Shown here: piece by piece, positions 43,382 through 50,347 of the stretch | How positions within the stretch are numbered: the stretch's first letter is position 1 | Layout: the number at the start of each line of letters is the position of its first letter | Assembly (NCBI GenBank): GCA_035544895.1 | Contig: DASZZM010000081.1 | Coordinates: 1-64,000, forward strand | Direction: 5' to 3' | Origin: JASLEW01 sp035544895 | GTDB taxonomy: Bacteria; Acidobacteriota; Thermoanaerobaculia; Multivoradales; UBA5704 | Length of the DNA: 64,000 bases | Translations under genes and position numbers: made by a program | The notes under the pieces: generated by a model | Database searches by the model: none | The model's input: the letters and a program-made list of their open reading frames with translations, nothing else | What the model was told of the DNA's origin: nothing

Positions 43382-44620
43382 ATGTCTCGCCGGCCTGCCG
43401 TCCGCTTCCGCCCCCCGGCGCTGCGCCTGACGCCGGCGGTGCGCTGGATGCTCCTGCGCGCCTTCGGGCCGGCCGGGGCCGTGGCGCCCGCGGCGGAGGC
43501 GGGCGAAGTCCTGGCGCTCTGCCGCCGCTTCGACGTCTCCGCGCGGGTCGCCGCGCGCCAGGGGCGGGCGCGCCTGGCGGCGGAGATGGGCGCCGCGGCG
43601 GAAGGGTTCGCGCGCGACCAGGCCGCCGCCGCCGCCCAGGGCCTGCGCCTCATGGCCCTGGCCGATCGGGTCGCCGCCGAGGCGGCGGCTCGCGATCTTC
43701 CTCTGGTGTTCCTCAAGTTCGCCGCCATGGAGCTGGGCCGGCTGCTCGCTCCCGGCGGCCGCAGGGCCTGGGACCTCGACGTGCTGGTCCCCGGGGGGAG
43801 CGCCGAGGAGCTGCAAGAGACCCTGGTGCGCGCCGGCTTTCGCGCTTCTTCCATGCCCGGGCAGGAGCACCAGCTCCCCGCCCTCGCCGGCCCCGAAGGG
43901 ATCGTCGAGGTGCATCGCATGCTGCCGGGCGTGCGGGTTCGCGGCCGCCGATCGGCAACCTTCGAAGACCTCGCCGGGGAGGGGCTCCTCGCGCCGTTGC
44001 CGCGGCTGCCCGGGAGGGCGTCGATCCCCGCCCCGGCGGTCGCCGCGGCGCACGTCCTGGTGCACGGCATCGCGCAGCACGGCTGGTCGCCGGCCTCCTA
44101 TCCGCCTTTCCGCATGGTCGCCGACCTGATCGATCTCGGCTTCTGCGTGCCGGCGGAGCGGGCCGAGCATGGCGTTGCGCCTCCGGCCGGCGAGGCGCTC
44201 GCCCGCGTCACCGTCTGGCTGGCGGGCGAAGTCACGGCCGGCGAAGTCGCCGCGGTCGGGCGGCTCGTGGCGGCCCTTGCCGCCGGCGCCGAACTCGACG
44301 GCTGGGCGGAGTCGCCTGCCGGGGAAGCGCTCCTGCTGCGCCATATGCTTGCCGGCTCTCTCGATCCGCGCTACGAGCGCTCGCTGCGCCTCTCTCTCCT
44401 GCGCCGCCAGCCGAGCGACCGCCGCGAGCCCGCGCGGCTCGCCCGCGCGCTGCTCGCGGCGGTCTGGCTCAGCCGCCCCCAGGTCGACGCCATCTACGGC
44501 CCTCCCCGCCGCCGTCTCGGCTACCTTGCCCGCCGCCTGGCCCGGCCCTTCGATCTCTTCCTTCGTCTCGCCGCCTCCTGCGCCCTGGCCCTGCGGCTGC
44601 GCTGGCGGCGGCCGGCCTGA
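43382..44620 (+). CDS. PF14907-type nucleotidyltransferase
   Basis: A 412-aa member of the uncharacterised nucleotidyltransferase group. The signature is LVFLKFAAMELGRLLAP followed by RRAWDLDVLVPGG: Asp-x-Asp of the polymerase-beta-like fold, with a Lys ahead. A conserved His follows in EHQLPA and VEVHRML. Homologues occur in lasso-peptide and related clusters beside HprK-like kinases, where they modify phosphorylated peptide ends; this is known for only a few examples. Here it starts the plus-strand set leading to the HprK-like, PqqD-like and radical SAM genes. Alternative start at 43370. Confidence 0.75.
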   Translation: MSRRPAVRFRPPALRLTPAVRWMLLRAFGPAGAVAPAAEAGEVLALCRRFDVSARVAARQGRARLAAEMGAAAEGFARDQAAAAAQGLRLMALADRVAAEAAARDLPLVFLKFAAMELGRLLAPGGRRAWDLDVLVPGGSAEELQETLVRAGFRASSMPGQEHQLPALAGPEGIVEVHRMLPGVRVRGRRSATFEDLAGEGLLAPLPRLPGRASIPAPAVAAAHVLVHGIAQHGWSPASYPPFRMVADLIDLGFCVPAERAEHGVAPPAGEALARVTVWLAGEVTAGEVAAVGRLVAALAAGAELDGWAESPAGEALLLRHMLAGSLDPRYERSLRLSLLRRQPSDRREPARLARALLAAVWLSRPQVDAIYGPPRRRLGYLARRLARPFDLFLRLAASCALALRLRWRRPA

Positions 44621-44644
44621 GCCGCGAACCCGCGCGCCGCCGCC

Positions 44645-46711
44645 GTGAAATCGTCCCGCCAGCCGCCGCGCTCTCCCGCATCGAACCCTCGGGTGGGCCG
44701 GCCGCAGGGAGGAGTGGGGACCGCGGCCAGTCTGCCGCGGGCTTCCGGCGCCGAGAAGCTTGCCCTGGCCGCGCTCTGGCTGCTGCTCGTGGTCGTGCCT
44801 TTCCTGGTGCTGCGCTCGGGCAAGGAGTCCTTCCGCCTGCCCAAGTTGATGGCCGCCGAGTGGCTGGCGCTGGCTTCTCTCCTCCCTCTCGCCTGGGAGC
44901 TGGCGCGGCGCGGGCGGCTGGGCTGGGTGGACCTTGGACGGAACCCCGCCGTCCGCGCGGTCGTGCCCCTGCTCGCGGTGGCGAGCCTTGGACTGGCCAC
45001 CACCAGCCATCCCTTTCATGCCCGCGAGGCACTCGCCGACCTGTGGATCGGAGCGGCATGCCTGGTCGGCTGGAGCCTGGCGCTCTCCGCGGCGCGTCTG
45101 CGCCAGCTACTGGTCGGCCTGCTCTGGCCGGCGATGGCCGTCGCCTTGCTCGGCATCGTGCAGTTCTACGGCGTGCGGTTGCTCCCCCTGGCGGAGCTGA
45201 AGCAAGGCTCGCGGCTGACCATCATCTCGACCGCCGGCAATCCCGGGGACTTGGGAGCGTTCCTGGTCCTGCCCTGCCTGATCGCCCAGGCGGAGCTGTG
45301 GCGGCGATGGCGGGCCGCGCCCGCGGAGGCCGCCGGCCGCAGGCTCCTGCTCGCCGCCGCCCTCGCCGTCTGCCTGTACGCCATCGCCCTCACCCAGACG
45401 ATTGCCGCCCTGGCCGCCCTCCTGGCAGGGAGCCTGATCTTCTGGGGCCACGCTCTGCGGCCCGTCCCCGGAACCGGTCCCGCCGCGATCAAGGAAGCTG
45501 CCGGCGCGTCCAACGAGGCTGTCAGCCCGTCCGCCAAGACCGCCGGCGCATCCGACCCGGCAGCCGGTCCGCTCCGCCACCGCCGCGCGCGCGCGCTGGC
45601 GCTGCTGGCCGGAGTCGCCGCGCTGCTGGCGCTGCTGGTCGTGGCTGTTCCGCCGCTGCGTAGCCGCACCGCCCAGAAGCTGCGCCAGGCGGCCAGCGGC
45701 GACTGGAACGCGGTCTTGACCGGCCGGCTCGACGGCTGGCGCGCCGCGGTCTGGATGCTCGGCCGGCACCCCTGGGCCGGAGTCGGCCACGGGGCCTACC
45801 GCGCCGAGTTCGTGCCCGCCAAGCTCGCGCTGCTGGACCGCGGGGTGGCTTTCCTCGCCGACCAGCGCCTGAACTTCGCCAATGCCCACAACGAGCTCCT
45901 GGAAGTCGCCGCGGACTGCGGCTTTCCGGGGCTGCTGGCGCTCGCCTGGGGGCTCGCCATCCTGTTCGGCGCCCTGCGCCGCGGCCGCGAGTCCGCCCGC
46001 GGCGCCGGATCCGCCGCCGTGCCTCCTCGCGCCGCCGCCCGGGCGGCAACCATCCGATCCGCCGCTGGTGGCGAGGGGGCGCTGGCCTGGGCGGGCTCCG
46101 CCGCCCTGGCCGTTCTCTGCCTTGCCGCGTTCCCGTGGCGGCTCGCGCTGGTCGCCTTCCCGGCCCTCTTCTTTCTCGCCTGGGTGATGGCGAACGGGGA
46201 GCCGCGGGAGGCGGCCGGTCCGCCGGGACCTCGCGCCAATTCCCGCCCCTCCGGCGCACCACGGAGCCCGGCGCTGGCCGGGCTGCTGCTCGTGGCGATT
46301 GCCGCCGTCCTCGTCTGGCAGACCTTCCGTGCCAGCCACCGCTTCCTGGGCAACCGCCTGCCGCTGGAGGTCGAAGCCTTCGTGACGCAGGCAACCGCTC
46401 CCGGAGGGGGCGCTCTGCTGGCGGGCCTGCCCTCCGTCCTGCAGGCGCTGCGCCGCGCCGCCGCGCTCGACCCGGTGCAGGTCGAGATCCCGATGGCGCA
46501 GGGCAACCTGTATCTGCGAGTGGGGCACACCGGCGAGGCCCTCGCGGCCTTCCAGCGCGCCATCGCGCTCGAACCCCACCCCGAGATCTACTTCGACATC
46601 GGACACGCTCTGCTCCAGGCCGGACGGTTCGACCAGGCGCGGCGCAGCTTCGCCCTCGCCGTGCGCCTCGACCCCTGGCTGCGCGTCTCCGTCCCTCCTG
46701 GCGTCCTGTGA
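44645..46711 (+). CDS. O-antigen ligase-like protein with C-terminal TPR
   Basis: A 688-aa protein with an N-terminal basic tail, about 11 transmembrane segments with ISTAGNPGDLGAFLVLP (the family N-x-x-D/x-L motif) and the periplasmic WAGVGHGAYRAEFVPA and NFANAHNELLEVAADCG with its conserved His. The C-terminal about 100 residues form TPR-like repeats (GNLYLRVGHTGEALAAFQRA, GHALLQAGRFDQARRSF). Wzy_C/TPR fusions like this are known among ligases and polymerases. GTG start 24 nt after the nucleotidyltransferase stop, so probably co-transcribed. A low-complexity Ala/Ser loop of about 35 residues (about 275-310) is unusual. Confidence 0.8.
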   Translation: MKSSRQPPRSPASNPRVGRPQGGVGTAASLPRASGAEKLALAALWLLLVVVPFLVLRSGKESFRLPKLMAAEWLALASLLPLAWELARRGRLGWVDLGRNPAVRAVVPLLAVASLGLATTSHPFHAREALADLWIGAACLVGWSLALSAARLRQLLVGLLWPAMAVALLGIVQFYGVRLLPLAELKQGSRLTIISTAGNPGDLGAFLVLPCLIAQAELWRRWRAAPAEAAGRRLLLAAALAVCLYAIALTQTIAALAALLAGSLIFWGHALRPVPGTGPAAIKEAAGASNEAVSPSAKTAGASDPAAGPLRHRRARALALLAGVAALLALLVVAVPPLRSRTAQKLRQAASGDWNAVLTGRLDGWRAAVWMLGRHPWAGVGHGAYRAEFVPAKLALLDRGVAFLADQRLNFANAHNELLEVAADCGFPGLLALAWGLAILFGALRRGRESARGAGSAAVPPRAAARAATIRSAAGGEGALAWAGSAALAVLCLAAFPWRLALVAFPALFFLAWVMANGEPREAAGPPGPRANSRPSGAPRSPALAGLLLVAIAAVLVWQTFRASHRFLGNRLPLEVEAFVTQATAPGGGALLAGLPSVLQALRRAAALDPVQVEIPMAQGNLYLRVGHTGEALAAFQRAIALEPHPEIYFDIGHALLQAGRFDQARRSFALAVRLDPWLRVSVPPGVL

Positions 46712-46801
46712 GCCTGCCGCGGCACCGCCGGTCGGCGGCGGCCGATCTGCTACCATCCCCGCGATGGCAAGCCGGACAGTTTCCGCGGGCCAGCCGGGTC
46801 T

Positions 46802-46953
46802 CAGCTGCCACCGGCTGTGCCGACCCCAAGGGATGGAACGGCGCTCGCTAACTGGCGATGGCGGCCTCCAATCTATCGGATCGCCCCCCCCAACCCCTCG
46901 ATCCCCTTCCCTCCCCTCCGGGGGGGAAGGGGACGCCCCCACCCAGCCTCTCA
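46802..46953. repeat. Inverted repeat, left copy
   Basis: About 150 bp that reappears inverted at 47380-47524 with scattered differences. Shared blocks include CTCGCTAAC, TCTATCGGATCGCCCC and CCCCTCGATCCCCTTCCCTC. It contains its own small hairpin (CCTCCGG...GGAAGG). The two copies bracket the S24/S26 peptidase gene. The segment is translated in frame with the peptidase if the start at 46764 is used. Confidence 0.85.
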
Positions 46954-47000
46954 GAGCAGGGGAGTTTCGTTCCAGACCCTCCGGCAAGGCCCTGGCCGGT

Positions 47001-47369
47001 ATGCGTGAAATGGCGCGCGAGCGCCCCGTTGCGGTGACCGTCCGCGGCCGGAGCATGGCTCCGCGCCTCGCCGACGGCGCGCGGGTGGAGATCGCGCCGG
47101 CGCGCGTCTACTGGCCGGGCGACGTGGTGGCATTTCGCTCGGCCTCCGGTTCGCTGCTCCTGCACCGGGTGCTCGGTTACCGGCTGCATGCCGGACGGCC
47201 CGCGCTGGTGGTGCGCGGCGACCGCTGCCCCGGCCCCGACTCGCCTGTGCCTCTCGATCGTGTGCTGGGTCGCACGGTTGCCCCACTCGCTGCCGCCCTA
47301 CGCTTGCGGGCCGCGCTCGCCTTCCTCGCGCTGGCCGCCCGGAGACTAGCCCGCAAACAAGAACGATGA
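47001..47369 (+). CDS. S24/S26-type (signal peptidase-like) peptidase
   Basis: A small S24/S26 fold protein: VTVRGRSMAPRLADGARVEI with the nucleophile Ser, then PGDVVAFRS, LLHRVLGYR and VVRGDRCPGPDSP. The general-base Lys of classical signal peptidases is not obvious at the expected RGD position (an Arg is there), so catalysis could be of the Ser-His type or lost. The core begins near Met at 47001 (122 aa). The frame is open from 46764, where a TACCAT element 7 nt upstream would suit a leaderless start; that longer N-terminus is encoded by the left inverted repeat and is probably an insertion. In peptide-modification clusters such proteins may remove leaders. Confidence 0.65.
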   Translation: MREMARERPVAVTVRGRSMAPRLADGARVEIAPARVYWPGDVVAFRSASGSLLLHRVLGYRLHAGRPALVVRGDRCPGPDSPVPLDRVLGRTVAPLAAALRLRAALAFLALAARRLARKQER

Positions 47370-47379
47370 TCCGTGAGTC

Positions 47380-47524
47380 AGGGGAGGGGGCGTCCCCTTC
47401 CCCCCCGGAGGGGAGGGAAGGGGATCGAGGGGTTGCGGGGGGCGATCCGATAGATCTGAGGCCGCCAACGCGAGTTAGCGAGAGCTGTTTTATACCTCGG
47501 TGTCGCCGCAGGCGGTGGCAGCTA
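47380..47524. repeat. Inverted repeat, right copy
   Basis: Inverted partner of 46802-46953. Its outer end (AGCTGCCACCG on the complementary strand) lies 3 nt before the ATG of the HprK-like gene, so the repeat supplies that gene's whole upstream region. Confidence 0.85.
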
Positions 47525-47526
47525 AA

Positions 47527-48567
47527 ATGAGCTTCGGCGAGCAGTTCCTGCACAACCCCGACCTGTTCCCCGCCCGGCACGGCGGCGAGACTTGGGGCGA
47601 GCAGGAGTTGCTGCTCGACCTGCCGGGCGGTCCTTACCGCTTCGCCGGCCTGTCGACCGATCAGCAGAGGATCTTGCGCGGCCGGTTCGGCGATTTCTGC
47701 CTGCCTGACTCCGGGCGGCGCGGCGCGGGAACCGTCGCGCCGCCGGTGACCGCGTCGGGCGCCGCCGGCGCGGTCATCTCGAGCCTCCTCCTCCGCATCG
47801 ACGCCGGAGCTTTCCGCGGCTTCGATCTGCGCGGCTGGGAGTACCGCCTCGATTCGGACAGCTCTCCCGATGCGGTGCGCCTCGCCGGCCTTCACCTGGT
47901 CGCGCGGCTCGACTGGCGGCCCGGGCTGGCAGGGGCCTTGTGGACTTCGCAGGGCGGCGGACCGCTGTTTGCCGGGATCTTCGAGAACTTCTTCCGTGTG
48001 CTCGTCGCGTACCGCCTCCTCGAGCTCGGCGGCGTCGTGCTGCACAGCGCCGGGGTGCTCAAAGGCGGAGGCGCCCTCCTCTTCCTCGGCAGGTCCGGAG
48101 CGGGCAAGACCACGATCTCGCGGCTGTGCCAGGAACACGGCGGCGAAGTGCTGAGCGACGATCTCAACGCTCTCGTCCCGCCTCCGGCCGGCACTCCGGG
48201 CAAGCCGGCGGCCGGCCAGGCCTCTCCCGCCTCTCTTGCCGTCGAGAAGCTGCCGTTCACCGGCGACCTGGGCGACCGGCGGTCGCGCCGGGGGGCCGCC
48301 CCGCTTCATGGCCTCTTCCGGCTCGAGAAGGCGAGCGACGACGCGCTGCGGCCGCTCTCCCGCGCCGAGGCCGCCGCTTGCCTGCTTGCCTGCTCGCCCT
48401 TCGTCAACGCCGACCCCCACCGCCGCGCGGCGCTGCTGGCGGCCGTGCCGCGCCTGCTCGGCGGCACGGGAGCGCCGCCTGCATTCGCCCTGCGCTTCTC
48501 TCTGCGCGGCGCCTTCTGGTCTATACTCGACACAAAATGTCATCCATCGACGGAGGCAGCGTGTTGA
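47527..48567 (+). CDS. HprK-related peptide kinase
   Basis: A 346-aa protein whose C-terminal domain resembles HPr Ser kinase/phosphorylase. It has GVVLHSAGVLKGGGALLFLG, the P-loop GRSGAGKTT at about residues 189-196 and VLSDDLNAL (Walker B-like), with a capping LHGLFRLEK segment. In known examples such HprK-like enzymes phosphorylate a C-terminal Ser of a lasso-type peptide; others form the HPr-rel systems with a PqqD-like protein and have no known substrate. The neighbouring PqqD and radical SAM genes overlap or follow directly. It does not carry the canonical HprK N-terminal domain. Confidence 0.8.
   Translation: MSFGEQFLHNPDLFPARHGGETWGEQELLLDLPGGPYRFAGLSTDQQRILRGRFGDFCLPDSGRRGAGTVAPPVTASGAAGAVISSLLLRIDAGAFRGFDLRGWEYRLDSDSSPDAVRLAGLHLVARLDWRPGLAGALWTSQGGGPLFAGIFENFFRVLVAYRLLELGGVVLHSAGVLKGGGALLFLGRSGAGKTTISRLCQEHGGEVLSDDLNALVPPPAGTPGKPAAGQASPASLAVEKLPFTGDLGDRRSRRGAAPLHGLFRLEKASDDALRPLSRAEAAACLLACSPFVNADPHRRAALLAAVPRLLGGTGAPPAFALRFSLRGAFWSILDTKCHPSTEAAC
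48522..48527 (+). promoter_or_regulatory. -10 element (TATACT) inside the kinase gene
   Basis: TATACT 9 nt before the PqqD-like start, inside the 3' end of the HprK-like gene. It could give a separate leaderless transcript for the PqqD-like and radical SAM genes. Confidence 0.4.
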
Positions 48568-48857
48568 GGCCGTCCTCGGACATCCGCTTCCGGGTGCTCG
48601 ACGGCGAAGCGGTAGTGGTGCGGCAGAGCGCCGGCGAGGTGCTGGTGCTCAGCGAGGTGGCGGCGCGCATCCTGACCCTCGCCGATGGTTCGGCGCCGGT
48701 CGCCGCGTGGGTGGACACCCTGCTCGCCGAATTCGAGATCGACCGGGCCGAGCTCGAGTGCGACGTCCTCGCCTTCGCGGCCGAGCTCGCCGCCGAAGGG
48801 CTGCTCGAGCCCGTGACCGCGGGCCCGGCGCGGCAAGGAGCGGAGCGTGGGGTTTGA
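48537..48857 (+). CDS. PqqD-like peptide-binding chaperone
   Basis: A 106-aa winged-helix RRE protein. The PqqD signature is VLRPSSDIRFRVLDGEAVVV with QSAGEVLVLSEVAARIL, and the second half is the helical DVLAFAAELAAEGLLEP. PqqD proteins hold the leader of a precursor peptide and present it to a partner radical SAM enzyme. The gene starts inside the HprK-like gene (31-nt overlap) and overlaps the radical SAM gene by 11 nt. Confidence 0.85.
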   Translation: MSSIDGGSVLRPSSDIRFRVLDGEAVVVRQSAGEVLVLSEVAARILTLADGSAPVAAWVDTLLAEFEIDRAELECDVLAFAAELAAEGLLEPVTAGPARQGAERGV

Positions 48858-50037
48858 GGAGCTGGTCCGCAAGTCGTGGCGCGACAATCTCCTGCTCTCG
48901 GCCCTCGTCGAGCTGACCTACCGCTGCAACCTCGACTGCTTCTTCTGCTACAACGACCTCGGGCTGCGCGGCGAGCCGCTGGGCACCGAGGAGTACTTCC
49001 GCTTCTTCGCCGACCTGCGCGACATGCAGGTGCTCAACCTCACGCTCTCCGGCGGGGAGCCCCTCGCGCATCCTGACTTCCTGCGTCTCGGCGCGCGGGC
49101 GCGCGAGCTGGGATTCGTCGTCCGCATCAAGTCGAACGGCCACGCCCTGCGCGGCGAGATGGCGCGGCGCGTCCGCGATGAGATCGATCCCTTCCTAGTC
49201 GAGGTCAGCCTGCACGGCGCGACGGCGGCCACCCACGACCGCCAGACGCGCGTGCCGGGAAGCTTCGACCGCCTGCTCGCCAACTTGCGGGATGTCCTGC
49301 GCCTCGGCCTGCGGATCAAGGTCAACTCCACCCTCACCGCCTGGAACGAGGGGGAAGCCGAGGCCATGCTCGACCTGGCCGAGTCACTGGGCCTGCCCTT
49401 GCAATTCGACCCCGACGTGACGCCGCGCGACGACGGCGACCGGGAGCCGCTGGCGATCACCGCATCGCGCGCCGGCGTGCTGCGGCTCTACTCCTCAATG
49501 GCGGCCAGGTCCGCCCGCCGCGAGATGGAGGCGGCCGCCGGCTCGATCTCTGACAGCCCGGCCGGCTCCATCTCCGACAGCCCGGCCGGCGCTGTCCCGG
49601 GCAGCCCGGGCAGCCCGCCGCCGCTCACCCGCCCGGAGGCGCACATCGGCCGCGGCGGCGACGACGGCACGATGCCAGCCTCGGCGCAAAAACATTGCGG
49701 CGCGGGCTCCGCCGGCATCGCGGTCGATCCTTACGGCAACGTCTATCCCTGCGTACAGTGGCGCCGCGCCGTCGGCAACCTGCACGAACGGTCGATCCGC
49801 GAGATCTGGGCGAGCTCGCCGGGACTCGCGGAGGTCCGCGGCCTCACCGTCGAAGCCAAGGCACTGGTTGCCGGCTACGGCGAATCGGGTGTCTTTCTCA
49901 ACTTCTGTCCGGGCAATGCCGCCGCCTACAGCGGGGACCCCCTGCGCCTCTACCCGGCCGCGCAGCGGCGCATGGAGCTGGCCGAGGAAGCGCGGCGGCC
50001 GGAGAAAAAGGCTCTCCTGCCCGTGCTTCCGTCCTGA
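48847..50037 (+). CDS. Radical SAM / SPASM-like peptide-modifying enzyme
   Basis: A 396-aa enzyme. The 4Fe-4S cluster motif CNLDCFFC (C-x3-C-x2-C) spans residues 27-34, with LTLSGGEPLAH for SAM binding. The C-terminal region has KHCGAGSAGIAVDPYGNVYPC and a later FCPGN, three Cys rather than the seven of a full SPASM domain, so it may bind a single auxiliary cluster. Between barrel and SPASM-like part, at about residues 230-262, lies a Ser/Pro-rich insert with a tandem GSISDSPA repeat. Start is GTG. Its peptide substrate is probably encoded nearby; the candidate is the minus-strand gene immediately downstream. Confidence 0.87.
   Translation: MGFEELVRKSWRDNLLLSALVELTYRCNLDCFFCYNDLGLRGEPLGTEEYFRFFADLRDMQVLNLTLSGGEPLAHPDFLRLGARARELGFVVRIKSNGHALRGEMARRVRDEIDPFLVEVSLHGATAATHDRQTRVPGSFDRLLANLRDVLRLGLRIKVNSTLTAWNEGEAEAMLDLAESLGLPLQFDPDVTPRDDGDREPLAITASRAGVLRLYSSMAARSARREMEAAAGSISDSPAGSISDSPAGAVPGSPGSPPPLTRPEAHIGRGGDDGTMPASAQKHCGAGSAGIAVDPYGNVYPCVQWRRAVGNLHERSIREIWASSPGLAEVRGLTVEAKALVAGYGESGVFLNFCPGNAAAYSGDPLRLYPAAQRRMELAEEARRPEKKALLPVLPS
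49540..49587. repeat. 24-bp tandem repeat in radical SAM gene
   Basis: Two in-frame 24-bp units encode GSISDSPA twice, followed by a degenerate third unit. They lie in a linker between the catalytic and auxiliary cluster parts. Confidence 0.8.
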
Positions 50038-50047
50038 AGCTGCGCAA

Positions 50048-50245
50048 CTACGACGAAATCGGACCGGTGGGGCACAGGCCGGGGTTGGCCTTGGCCGGAG
50101 GGTGGGGGGCGCAGACGGAGGCCATGGCCTCCAGGGGCTCGCGGTAGAGGATGCGCGGCCGCTCGTACGGGCGGCGGCCGGGATGGCCGGTAGTGCCTGC
50201 CTGGCCCGGCTGAGCCGTAGACCCCGGTTCACCTGGTTTCGGCAT
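50048..50245 (-). CDS. Candidate precursor peptide ending in Ser-Ser
   Basis: A 65-aa ORF whose stop is 11 nt from the radical SAM stop, in convergent orientation. The N-terminal 25 residues are Pro/Gly/Thr-rich. A middle segment reads RPYERPRILYREPLEAM, then two Cys (VCAPHP and GLCPTG), ending in GPISS. A GGGAGAGAG element sits about 7 nt before the ATG, good for this genome. The length, a charged middle, two Cys and a Ser-Ser end fit a modified-peptide precursor for the adjacent radical SAM, PqqD and kinase proteins. It could be co-transcribed with the glycosylphosphotransferase gene upstream. It has not been matched to a database family; the assignment is inference. Confidence 0.6.
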   Translation of the reverse strand: MPKPGEPGSTAQPGQAGTTGHPGRRPYERPRILYREPLEAMASVCAPHPPAKANPGLCPTGPISS

Positions 50246-50347
50246 GTGGCTCTCTCCCTCGCCGCTTCACGATCATCTCACCGGCCACCAGCGGGGGTGG
50301 GCGGCGACGGCCATGACATCCGACAAACAGCATATAGCTCGAGAGTA
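50246..50347 (-). other. Spacer before candidate precursor gene
   Basis: About 100 nt between the glycosylphosphotransferase stop and the peptide start. It contains TGTGATACT and TATATG sequences on the minus strand that could form a promoter, but no -35 was recognised. Confidence 0.3.

Noticed and set aside
46712..46763. Hairpin GCCGCCGG...GGCGGC after the ligase-like gene as a terminator
   Set aside because: No following T-run; GC-rich self-complementarity is common here.
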